Shown piece after piece: positions 47,280 to 55,821 of a stretch of DNA of 64,000 nucleotides (the first letter of the stretch is position 1; every line of letters begins with the position of its first letter). Below the pieces are notes generated by a model. The model was not told where the DNA came from, searched no databases, and saw only the letters and a list, made by a program, of their open reading frames with translations. The position numbers and the translations under genes are program-made. Source of the DNA: Bacillota bacterium (GTDB lineage Bacteria > Bacillota > Clostridia > Acetivibrionales > Acetivibrionaceae); assembly GCA_023421115.1 (NCBI GenBank), contig JAEZUI010000133.1, forward strand, positions 1-64,000. The letters are read 5' to 3'.

Positions 47280-48531
47280 TAATGGGTATAAGATGACTGA
47301 AGTGGGTGTTATACCGGAGGATTGGGAAGTAAAACAGCTAAAATCTATGTTGGATAAAAATCCGACTTATGGAATAAATGCAGCAGCTGTTGCATTAACA
47401 GGTGAATTACCAACATATATTAGAATAACGGATATTACTGATGAAGGCTATTTCGATTACACAAAAAGGGTAGGCGTTAATCATCCGTTATCATCTAATT
47501 ATTATTTGGAGGCTGGTGATATTGTTTTTGCAAGAACAGGTGCAAGTGTTGGAAAATCTTATATGTATAACCTAAACGATGGGAAACTTGTTTATGCTGG
47601 TTTTTTGATAAAGATTAGACCCGATATAGGCAAGTTATTACCTGTGTATTTGGCTCAATATACAAAGACACAAATGTATTGGAATTGGGTTAATGTTGTA
47701 TCTATGCGAAGTGGACAACCAGGTATAAATGGCAAAGAATATGGACAATTAAGTATTCCAATGCCTCCAACAATTGAGGAACAAAAGGCTATTGCAACTG
47801 CTCTTTCTGATGCTGATGAATTGATACAGTCTTTGGAAAAGCTCATTGCAAAAAAACGTGCAATTAAGCAGGGAGCTATGCAGGAATTGCTTAAGCCCAA
47901 AGAGGGTTGGACGACTAAGAAGTTAGGCGAAATATTTAACTTCAGCGGAGGTTATTCTGCTACGAGAGAAAAACTTGTCAGCGAAGGATATTGTTATCTG
48001 CATTATGGCGATATCCATGGGTCTAAAACGACGTATATTGATGTAAAGGAAGAATATTCAAACATTCCAAAACTTCCAATAGAATTAAAAAAGATATCAA
48101 GAAAATCTATGCTGAATGATGGAGATGTTGTTTTTGTTGATGCATCTGAAGATGATGAAGGAACTAGTAGGCATATTGTAATAAAAAACTCAAGTGAAAT
48201 ACCTTTTATATCGGGGTTACATACAATTGTTGCAAAAAGCAAAGATGATTCAATAAATAATGAGTATAAAAGATATTGTTTTCAAAGTATTCATATTAAG
48301 AATCAATTTAAATTCTATGCTGTTGGAACAAAAGTGAGTGGAATAAGTAAAGTGAGTATTGCAAAAATAGAAATCAAATTTCCAGCAATAGAAGAACAAA
48401 CAGCAATAGCGTCAATACTATCAGACATGGATGCCGAAATAACCGCTTTAGAAGCAAAACTGGAAAAGTACAAAAAAATCAAACATGGAATGATGCAGAA
48501 TTTATTAACCGGAAAAATAAGACTTGTGTAA
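47269..48531 (+). CDS. hsdS: Type I restriction-modification specificity subunit
   Basis: Two target-recognition domains (about 10-160 and 215-370) are separated and closed by the conserved helical spacers IEEQKAIATALSDADELIQSLEKLIAKKRAIKQGAMQELL (about 165-207) and IEEQTAIASILSDMDAEITALEAKLEKYKKIKHGMMQNLL (about 375-415). Each domain reads one half of a bipartite DNA site. The near-repeat of the two spacers is standard HsdS architecture. The 420-residue length is full. No shuffling partner or second hsdS was seen nearby. Confidence 0.94.
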   Translation: MKIDNGYKMTEVGVIPEDWEVKQLKSMLDKNPTYGINAAAVALTGELPTYIRITDITDEGYFDYTKRVGVNHPLSSNYYLEAGDIVFARTGASVGKSYMYNLNDGKLVYAGFLIKIRPDIGKLLPVYLAQYTKTQMYWNWVNVVSMRSGQPGINGKEYGQLSIPMPPTIEEQKAIATALSDADELIQSLEKLIAKKRAIKQGAMQELLKPKEGWTTKKLGEIFNFSGGYSATREKLVSEGYCYLHYGDIHGSKTTYIDVKEEYSNIPKLPIELKKISRKSMLNDGDVVFVDASEDDEGTSRHIVIKNSSEIPFISGLHTIVAKSKDDSINNEYKRYCFQSIHIKNQFKFYAVGTKVSGISKVSIAKIEIKFPAIEEQTAIASILSDMDAEITALEAKLEKYKKIKHGMMQNLLTGKIRLV

Positions 48532-48602
48532 TGGCATTTGTTCAAGAGAATTAAATTGGAAAGAACTAAATATTAGCACAAAAGTGAATGTTGGTCGTTT
48601 TG

Positions 48603-48645
48603 AAGTCAACCATATTTACGAAAATTTCGTAAATATGGTTGACTT
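48603..48645. terminator. 43-bp perfect palindrome after hsdS
   Basis: 21-base arms are perfectly complementary around a single central A (48624): AAGTCAACCATATTTACGAA and its complement. T-rich sequence (TCGTTTTTG) follows. It lies between hsdS and the RloA-like gene. Terminator is the simplest reading; a protein-binding site or cassette boundary is possible. Confidence 0.75.
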
Positions 48646-48701
48646 TCGTTTTTGTTGGGTATACTATAAAGTAGAAACATTCTTTCTTGGAGGTAAGACA
48701 A

Positions 48702-49976
48702 ATGTTAGTGATGTTTAAAGTGAAAAACTATACTTCATTTAAAAATGAATCTATTTTAGATATGAGAGCGACTGCTTATGTGCAGCACCCTACCCATGTT
48801 ATACCGGTTAATGACAAACTTGGGTTGCTTAAGACTACTGCTTTGTATGGTGCAAATGCATCAGGGAAATCCAATATAATTTCAGCAATGTTCTTTTTTG
48901 AGCAATATATATTTTCTCAGTTCATCAATAAAAAAGAAAACGAAGAATTTGAGCATGGAGAAGCAGGTATGAATATGAAACTAGAGCCTTTTAAGCTTTC
49001 CGATAAAGGTAATGAGGCTTCGGAGTTTGATATTATATTTTTGCATAATGGAAAGCAGATACAGTACGGTTTTGAGTGTACGCATAAAGAGGTTCTTAAT
49101 GAGTGGATGTTCATTGATGATAAAAAGGTTTTTGAGCGCATCGGCACAGAACTTTCCTTTGGCAGCAAGTATCAAAAAATGCTTGGCGTTTATAAAAAGT
49201 TACCTGCTGAAAGACTTTATATTGCTGTTCTTGAATACTTCCTTGATGAAACTGCCAAGGAATTAGTACTCGGTGATTTTATTTCCTTTTTTCAAGAAGA
49301 ATACAATGTATTTACCGAAATTCTCTTTGAGTCCACAGTAAAGGGCTTGGCGGGTATCGTTGGTTTGTCTAAAAAACTGGTGAGTAACAAGGCATACAGA
49401 GAAAAGGTGGAAAATTACCTCCGCTTAATTGATGTTGGTATCAAACGCCTTGACGTTCAGACGGAAACTATTGTCAATGAACGAACCGGAAAGAAAAAGA
49501 AAGAAAAAGTAGTCCGTACCGTACATGATGTCTATGACGAAAATGGAAATGTGGTTGGTGAAAAGCTATTTGATTTGCAGCAGGAATCTACTGGTACTCT
49601 TCGCTTTCTTGCTTATATTCAAAATATAATTGAAATGATATCAAGAGGAGGTGTGTTCATCGTAGATGAAATGTCAGCAAGATTACATCCCTTACTATCG
49701 AAACTCATTGTGGATATTTTTTGCTCTAGCCAGAACAAAAAAGCACAGTTGATCTTTACTACTCACGATATCTCTTTGCTCAACTATAATCAGTTTCGAC
49801 GTGATGAAGTGGTTTTTGTTGATAAAAATGAGCGTGGGGAGTCCACACTCTATGCTCTCTCTGATTTGAAAGTACGTGAAGATGCTACTTTTAGCAAGGA
49901 CTATCTACAAGGAAAGTATGGAGCTATTCCTATTTTTAATTATGATCAAATTATGGGTGGTGAGTTGGATGGGTAG
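48702..49976 (+). CDS. RloA-like AAA ATPase (R-M-linked)
   Basis: The SMC/RecN-like AAA_21 ATPase begins MLVMFKVKNYTSFKNESILDM and has Walker A LYGANASGKSN, Walker B VFIVDEMSARLHPLL and a final IFTTHD switch. In known type I R-M loci (first noted in Campylobacter) rloA-like ATPases are paired with rloB, and here a broken rloB follows with an eight-base overlap. This supports the name. It probably forms part of an abortive or nuclease defence module, which would now lack its partner. ATG at 48702 follows GGAGGT. Length 424. Confidence 0.75.
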   Translation: MLVMFKVKNYTSFKNESILDMRATAYVQHPTHVIPVNDKLGLLKTTALYGANASGKSNIISAMFFFEQYIFSQFINKKENEEFEHGEAGMNMKLEPFKLSDKGNEASEFDIIFLHNGKQIQYGFECTHKEVLNEWMFIDDKKVFERIGTELSFGSKYQKMLGVYKKLPAERLYIAVLEYFLDETAKELVLGDFISFFQEEYNVFTEILFESTVKGLAGIVGLSKKLVSNKAYREKVENYLRLIDVGIKRLDVQTETIVNERTGKKKKEKVVRTVHDVYDENGNVVGEKLFDLQQESTGTLRFLAYIQNIIEMISRGGVFIVDEMSARLHPLLSKLIVDIFCSSQNKKAQLIFTTHDISLLNYNQFRRDEVVFVDKNERGESTLYALSDLKVREDATFSKDYLQGKYGAIPIFNYDQIMGGELDG

Positions 49977-50141
49977 AACACAATTATCACCACAACGCCT
50001 CTCAGAAACCAAGAAAGTCAATATTGGACGCATTATCATTTTCTGTAAGGGCAAAACATAAAATATTACTTTGACTACTTTGCAGAAATAATTAAGAAAA
50101 ATAAATATGCAAAAGTATACTTAAAAACATTAAAGCTATGA
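49969..50141 (+). pseudogene. Frameshifted, truncated rloB relic
   Basis: The frame opens MGRTQLSPQRLSETKKVNIG, with RIIIFCKGKT following, and meets a stop at once. In the next frame it continues KYYFDYFAEIIKKNKYAKVY, then stops at 50139-50141. The two halves together rebuild the FCEGKTEKxYF-type TOPRIM start of RloB proteins, with a one-base loss near 50060. Everything after about 60 codons is gone, so the partner ATPase is probably orphaned. Confidence 0.7.
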
Positions 50142-50259
50142 AACCATACACAAGTGTCCATAAATTAGTTGAACAGTTTAGGGTTGAGGTTTCTGGGAAC
50201 TAAATTGCAAATATAATTACGTAAAGAGCTAGAAAGAGGGGTGTGAAGTGTTAACCTTT

Positions 50260-50490
50260 TCATTCAGAAAAATTTTCTATTTTTTTAATTTTATCAATAG
50301 ATAATTTTGTGATTCTAGATATTTTATCAATTGAATAACCTTCTTTAAGCATTTCACAAGCAACTTGGATTTTTACTTCCATTTTAGCATTTAGTTTTTC
50401 TTTTTTAATAATTCGTTCAATAGCATGTAGCATATTTTCTACCTTACTTTCTCTTTCAAATTCAGAATTTAAACCTTTAGCAATATTATT
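50260..50490 (-). pseudogene. C-terminal relic of a second Rpn-family gene
   Basis: A 76-codon minus-strand frame (stop TGA at 50260-50262), cut at an in-frame TAA upstream. NIAKGLNSEFERESKVENML, IERIIKKEKLNAKMEVKIQV and the tail resemble the C-terminal end of the 43250-44266 gene (NIVSRGLNSESKREIED, IERVIKKEKLNAKLEG). There is no N-terminal nuclease domain. It lies between the rloB relic and hsdR. Confidence 0.7.
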
Positions 50491-50586
50491 TTAATCATAA
50501 CATAAAAAACAACCCCACAAATACAAAATATGATAAAATAATATTGAAAAAGTTCAATAATCATGCAACACTAACGGAGGACAACA

Positions 50587-53500
50587 ATGGCAAAGGTAGG
50601 GCAAATTGAGAGAGAAACGCAAAACCGTATTGTAGCATTATTTAAAAATGAACTGAAATACACCTATCTTGGAAACTGGGAAGAGAGACCGGATAACAAA
50701 AACATTGAAGAGGCTTTATTAACAGCGTATTTAACCAAAAAAGGCTATAACAGAACTCTTATTGCAAAAGCCATATATGATCTTCATTCTACATCCAATA
50801 ATTATAATGAAGATCTTTATAATATAAATAAAAACGTGTATAGCCTTCTTCGCTACGGTGTTAAGGTAAAAGCTGACGTTGGAGAAAATTACGAGACAGT
50901 CCATTTGATTGACTGGAAGCATCCAATGCAAAATGACTTTTACATAGCAGAAGAAGTAACAGTGATGGGAGAAAAAGAAAAACGACCAGACATTGTATTA
51001 TATATAAACGGTATTGCTATAGGTGTGCTTGAGCTTAAAAGAAGCATCGTGTCAATTGGTGATGGGATACGTCAGAGTATAGCAAACCAGCAGAAGGATT
51101 TTATAGAGAAGTTCTTTACTACAGTGCAATTTGTTCTTGCAGGAAACGATTCCGAAGGTCTTCGTTATGGGACAATTGGCACACAGGAAAAATTCTTCTT
51201 AAAATGGAAAGAGGATATTGAAGATAACAGCCGTCTTCCACTCGATAAATACCTTGTCAAAATGTGCAATAAAGAGAGGATTATTGAGTTGATGTATGAT
51301 TTTGTTCTTTTTGACGGTGGACAAAAAAAGCTTCCAAGAGTTCACCAGTATTTTGGAATAAAAGCAGCCCAAGAACATGTGAAAAGGTATGAAGGCGGTA
51401 TTATATGGCATACACAGGGAAGTGGAAAAAGTATTGTAATGGTACTTTTGGCAAAATGGATTCTAGAGAACATGCCAAATGCCCGGGTTGCCATAATAAC
51501 CGACAGGGATGAGTTGGATAAGCAAATTGAAAGGGTTTTTACCGATGCAGGAGAGAAGATACTTCGAACATCGAGCGGTAAGGATTTGATGCTTCAGTTG
51601 TCAAAACCTGCACCAAGGCTGTTGTGTTCACTTGTACATAAGTTTGGGAAAAAGGGTGTAGACAATTTTGAAAGGTTTATTAAGGAACTGGAAAGTCAGC
51701 CTTCCAATGCAGTTGGAGAATTGTTTCTGTTTATAGATGAATGTCACCGTACTCAGAGCGGAAAGCTGCACAGGACAATGAAAGCAATGTTGCCGAATGC
51801 TGTATTTATAGGTTTTACAGGGACACCCCTTTTGAAAAAAGACAAGCAGACCAGTCTTGAGATTTTTGGTAAATACATTCACACCTATAAATTCAATGAG
51901 GCCGTTGAAGATAAAGTAATACTGGATTTGATGTATGATGCCCGAGATATTGACCAAAAGCTTACGTCGCCGGCAAAGGTTGATGAATGGTTTGAAATTA
52001 AGACCCGGGGTTTAAATGAATTTCAAAAGGCTGAACTAAGAAAAAGATGGGGTACAATGCAAAAGGTCTTAAGTGCCCGTTCCCGTATGGAAAAGATCGT
52101 AATAGATATTGTATATGATTTCAGCACAAAGCCGAGAATAAATTCAGGTGATGGCAATGCTATTTTAGTAGCTTCCGAAATATATGAAGCCTGTAGATAT
52201 TATGAACTCTTTCAAAAGACCGATTTTAAAGGCAAGTGTGCAATTGTTACCTCGTACAACCCCAGTACAAGGGATATAACCACAGAAAACACAGGCAGCA
52301 ATACTGAAACAGAAAAAGAGTACATTTACAATACATATATGGAAATACTTAAAAGTGTTGTGCCAAAGCCTAAAAAGACCAAAACTGAGACTTATGAGGA
52401 TAATGTAAAAGAAAAATTCTTAAAAGAGCCTGCAAATATGAAGCTTATCATAGTTGTAAACAAGCTTTTGACAGGCTTTGATGCTCCAAGTTGTACATAT
52501 ATTTATCTGGACAAATCCATGCAGGACCATGGTTTGTTTCAAGCAATATGTCGGGTAAACAGGCTTGATAGCGATGATAAGCAGTTTGGTTATGTTGTAG
52601 ACTATAAGGATCTTTTCAAAAAGGTTGAAAAAGCAGTTGCAGTATATACCGCAGAGCTTGATTATGATGAATTTGAAAAGGCCGATTGTGACATCCTTTT
52701 AAAGGACAGAATTGGAAAAGGCCGAGAAAGGCTGGAGGAGACAATAGAATATCTGGCATTTCTTTGTGAACCGGTGAAGCAGCCTAAAGGTACTCTTGAG
52801 TATATGCATTACTTTTGTGGTAATGCAGAAATACCGGAGGATTTAAAGGCTAGAGAAGTTCAGAGAATGGCTTTATATAAAGGAATTGTTGCATTGATAA
52901 GAGCTTATGCAAATATAGCTGACGATATGGAAGCAGCAGGGTATAGCGAAAAAGAGATTGCTGAAATAAAAAAACTATTGGATTTTTATTTAAAGCTTCG
53001 TGAGCAGATTAAACTTACAAGCAACGAAACCATTGATTTTAAAACCTATGAAGCAGATATGCGTTATCTTATAGACAGTTATATTCAAGCTGACGACCCA
53101 AGGAATATTTCTCCTTTTAGTGATATGTCTCTTATAGAGGTAATAGTAAATACAGGAATTGCAGATGCTATAAATAGCATGCCTAATGATGTAAAGGGCA
53201 GTAAAGAGGCAGTGGCTGAAGCAATTGAAAACAATGTAAGGAGCAAAATTATTAAAGATCATTTGATTGATCCGGCATATTTTGATGAAATGTCAGCTTT
53301 GTTAAATGCCGTAATTAAAGAACGAAAGGATAATGCAATATCCTATGAGGAATACCTAAAGAAGATTGCGGAGCTTGCCAAAAATGTCCAGCAAGGTAAA
53401 AGGGACAGTACTCCAGCAACCCTTAATACTCCTGCAAAGAGAGCTTTGTTTAACAACCTTCATATGAATGAAGAGCTTGCACTTTCTGTGCATTATGCTA

Positions 53501-53643
53501 TTATGGAGCACAAGCCCGATGGTTGGAGAGGCGATAATCCCGCCAAAAAAAAGGTAATTAAGAGTGCATTATATAATATTTTAAAGGATGAAGATGAAGT
53601 AGAAAGGATTTTTGCAATTGTTGAACAGCAAAACGAGTACTAA
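50587..53643 (+). CDS. hsdR: Type I restriction enzyme endonuclease/translocase subunit
   Basis: The N-terminal PD-(D/E)xK nuclease core has RPDIVLYINGIAIGVLELKR. It is followed by a superfamily 2 translocase with Walker A HTQGSGKS, DECHRT (motif II) and FTGTPLLKKD (motif III), and a C-terminal domain binding HsdM. It cuts unmethylated DNA after translocation. At 1018 residues it is full length. It is separated from hsdMS by about 2 kb that holds the RloA gene and relics. Its ATG follows ACGGAGGAC, and the metallopeptidase gene begins one base after its stop. Confidence 0.95.
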   Translation: MAKVGQIERETQNRIVALFKNELKYTYLGNWEERPDNKNIEEALLTAYLTKKGYNRTLIAKAIYDLHSTSNNYNEDLYNINKNVYSLLRYGVKVKADVGENYETVHLIDWKHPMQNDFYIAEEVTVMGEKEKRPDIVLYINGIAIGVLELKRSIVSIGDGIRQSIANQQKDFIEKFFTTVQFVLAGNDSEGLRYGTIGTQEKFFLKWKEDIEDNSRLPLDKYLVKMCNKERIIELMYDFVLFDGGQKKLPRVHQYFGIKAAQEHVKRYEGGIIWHTQGSGKSIVMVLLAKWILENMPNARVAIITDRDELDKQIERVFTDAGEKILRTSSGKDLMLQLSKPAPRLLCSLVHKFGKKGVDNFERFIKELESQPSNAVGELFLFIDECHRTQSGKLHRTMKAMLPNAVFIGFTGTPLLKKDKQTSLEIFGKYIHTYKFNEAVEDKVILDLMYDARDIDQKLTSPAKVDEWFEIKTRGLNEFQKAELRKRWGTMQKVLSARSRMEKIVIDIVYDFSTKPRINSGDGNAILVASEIYEACRYYELFQKTDFKGKCAIVTSYNPSTRDITTENTGSNTETEKEYIYNTYMEILKSVVPKPKKTKTETYEDNVKEKFLKEPANMKLIIVVNKLLTGFDAPSCTYIYLDKSMQDHGLFQAICRVNRLDSDDKQFGYVVDYKDLFKKVEKAVAVYTAELDYDEFEKADCDILLKDRIGKGRERLEETIEYLAFLCEPVKQPKGTLEYMHYFCGNAEIPEDLKAREVQRMALYKGIVALIRAYANIADDMEAAGYSEKEIAEIKKLLDFYLKLREQIKLTSNETIDFKTYEADMRYLIDSYIQADDPRNISPFSDMSLIEVIVNTGIADAINSMPNDVKGSKEAVAEAIENNVRSKIIKDHLIDPAYFDEMSALLNAVIKERKDNAISYEEYLKKIAELAKNVQQGKRDSTPATLNTPAKRALFNNLHMNEELALSVHYAIMEHKPDGWRGDNPAKKKVIKSALYNILKDEDEVERIFAIVEQQNEY

Positions 53644-53644
53644 A

Positions 53645-54358
53645 ATGGAACAGATAAAACTTGGAGATATAATAATAGAAGTTGAGCAAAAGGATATAAA
53701 AAATATACATTTAAGTGTTTATCCTCCTTTGGGTGCAGTTCGTATAGCTGCACCTTTGAAACTTGATATGGATACTATAAGAGTGTATGCACTTTCAAAA
53801 TTAAATTGGATAAGGAAGCAGCAGGAAAAATTCCGTGGACAGGTTAGAGAAGCACCTAGGGAATATTTAAATAGAGAAAGTCACTTCTTTAGAGGAAAGA
53901 GATATCTTTTGAAAGTTGTTGAAAAGGATGCACCACCCAAAATTGAACTTAAGCATAAGACAATGATTTTGCGTGTGCGTCCTGATACCTCAATGGAAAA
54001 AAGACAGATAATAATTGATGAGTGGTACAGAGCACAACTTAAAGCCCTAATTCCGCCACTGATTGAAAAATGGGAAAAAGTTATTAAAGTAAAAGTCAAC
54101 GATTTTGGAATCAGAAGAATGAAGACAAAATGGGGGACTTGTAATACTGAAGTGGGGCGTATATGGATTAATCTTGAGCTCGCGAAGAAACCTCCTCAAT
54201 GTCTTGAGTATATTGTGGTACATGAAATGGTACATCTTCTAGAAAGAAAGCATAATGATGCTTTTGTAGCGTATATGGACAAGTTTTTACTTAAATGGAA
54301 GTACTATAAGGATGAGTTGAACCAGTTGCCTGTGAGGCATGAGAAGTGGAAGTATTAG
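53645..54358 (+). CDS. YgjP/DUF45-type metallopeptidase
   Basis: The C-terminal half has YIVVHEMVHLLERKHN, an HExxH zinc motif with a downstream His, and WGTCN with the family's RMKTKWG. The N-terminal half, with VYPPLGAVRIAAP and KLNWIRKQQEKFR, is also typical of the YgjP/DUF45 (WLM-like) group. These genes very often accompany type I R-M operons; their function is unknown. The ATG at 53645 overlaps nothing but starts one base after hsdR, so co-translation is likely. Length 237. Confidence 0.9.
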   Translation: MEQIKLGDIIIEVEQKDIKNIHLSVYPPLGAVRIAAPLKLDMDTIRVYALSKLNWIRKQQEKFRGQVREAPREYLNRESHFFRGKRYLLKVVEKDAPPKIELKHKTMILRVRPDTSMEKRQIIIDEWYRAQLKALIPPLIEKWEKVIKVKVNDFGIRRMKTKWGTCNTEVGRIWINLELAKKPPQCLEYIVVHEMVHLLERKHNDAFVAYMDKFLLKWKYYKDELNQLPVRHEKWKY

Positions 54359-54467
54359 TGAATTAAACGAGTTGGATTTATTGACATTGTTAAATAAATA
54401 TGAATGATCCATCAGGAAGCTTTGTATTGCCGATGCTGATCGAATTGGGAAAATGGGGGTAAATTCT

Positions 54468-55670
54468 GTGAGTGAAAAAAATAAGCCAAAAAAAAATAAG
54501 CATTTATATAAATTGCCACCGTGTCCGGCTTACGATATTGAGGGAATGCAAAGCTGGCTAAGTGATATGGCGAAGGACGGATTGCTTTTGAGCAAGTATG
54601 GTTTCTTTGCAGGCTTTGCTATATTTGAAAAAACTGAGCCTTGTACTATAAAATATCGTCTAGAAGTAGCACCTAAGACAAGCGTTTGGGCTGACAACGA
54701 TGGAGAGCCTGATGAAGATACTTTAGAGGTCAATGAGCTTTATGGATGGGAGTATGTAGCTTACAGAGGACAGTTTTATATTTATCGTTCGAAAGAGTTG
54801 GAAGCTCGTGAATTAAATACCGATTCTAAAGTACAGGTCATGGCAATTAATAAAGTACGTAGCCGTGAGCGCAATTCGGTTGTTTTTTATCTTTTATGGA
54901 TAATCTTCTATTTGTATATGAATAACTGTCTGATAACTATGTTGAATCAAGGAACATGGTTTGCGCTTTATAGCATGCTGTTGATAATTTTTATTATTGT
55001 AGGTGCACTTAAACGTTTTATTCATCTTGGAAAATTAAGAAGGAAGCTTCTTGAGGGAGTAAAGCTGAATCATCACAAGGCATGGAAAAGAAGGGCATTA
55101 AATTACCGTATAGGCAAATTGCTTTTTCCTGTACTTATTATTCTTTGGTTTGGAATTCTATTTCATAAAGGGTACAATTCTCTCACAGATGTTGGGAAAA
55201 TGCCACTTGCAAATTATGGCGAAGACCCTCCATTTGCTACCATAGCGGATTTTGAACCAAAGGGTGAATATGAACAGAAGGATTTTGCTGGCTTCAATAA
55301 AGTACAACAATGGAGTGATTGGCTTGCACCGGTTGCAATAAAGTGGGATGAAGAGGCATCCGTTAAGCTCCCAGATGGTAGAGAATTATCAGGTTTTTTG
55401 AATGTGGATTATTATGAAACTTTGGCACCATGGCTTGCACGGGAAGTTGCGCGGGAATTTTTACATAAGGATAGGCGTTATAAAAGATACGAAAAGATAG
55501 CATTGCCGGAGCTGGAGGTTGACTATGCCGTTGCATATATGAGCCCTTTTCCTACACTTGTTATTCAAAACGGAAATAAAGTGATACGCGTATCTTTTTC
55601 TCATAATCAATCCCAATATGAGCTTTCATTAGGTGAATTGGCAAAGCTTATGGCAAACAGTATTAATTAA
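54468..55670 (+). CDS. DUF2812-like membrane protein
   Basis: The N-terminal domain (YDIEGMQSWLSDMAKDGLLL... FEKTEPCTIKYRLEVAPK) is the DUF2812 pattern, followed by two helix pairs (about 140-185 and 215-240) and an extracytoplasmic C-terminal part. DUF2812 genes commonly accompany PadR-type regulators; a full one is not present, but a short frame at 54400-54462 (20 residues) may be a leftover of a neighbour. Start: GTG at 54468 has GGGGGT seven bases upstream; an ATG at 54453 is also possible. Role unknown. Confidence 0.65.
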   Translation: MSEKNKPKKNKHLYKLPPCPAYDIEGMQSWLSDMAKDGLLLSKYGFFAGFAIFEKTEPCTIKYRLEVAPKTSVWADNDGEPDEDTLEVNELYGWEYVAYRGQFYIYRSKELEARELNTDSKVQVMAINKVRSRERNSVVFYLLWIIFYLYMNNCLITMLNQGTWFALYSMLLIIFIIVGALKRFIHLGKLRRKLLEGVKLNHHKAWKRRALNYRIGKLLFPVLIILWFGILFHKGYNSLTDVGKMPLANYGEDPPFATIADFEPKGEYEQKDFAGFNKVQQWSDWLAPVAIKWDEEASVKLPDGRELSGFLNVDYYETLAPWLAREVAREFLHKDRRYKRYEKIALPELEVDYAVAYMSPFPTLVIQNGNKVIRVSFSHNQSQYELSLGELAKLMANSIN

Positions 55671-55724
55671 AAATTCCATGGAAAAATCGGAGGATAATCT
55701 TTGAACTAAAATCCTAGATAGATG

Positions 55725-55780
55725 AATTGCTAATAAAATTTAATATGTATATAATAGTATATAGTAAATTATTGAAATTG
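55725..55780 (+). repeat. 55-bp dispersed repeat, copy 2
   Basis: Matches 32126-32180 with few differences; the shared start is AATTGCTAATAAAATT. Lies 40 bases upstream of the AAA-ATPase-like gene. Confidence 0.65.
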
Positions 55781-55821
55781 CTGATAAAAGCATAATAAAT
55801 AAGAATTATGAGGTTTTTTAT

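Noticed and set aside
47790..48500. Similar helical segments in hsdS as evidence of a gene fusion
   Set aside because: Two near-repeated spacers are the normal architecture of type I specificity subunits.
54400..54462. 20-codon frame ending LPMLIELGKWG before the DUF2812 gene
   Set aside because: Reads protein-like and could be the tail of a lost regulator, but it is too short and lacks its own ribosome binding site, so it is not listed as a gene.
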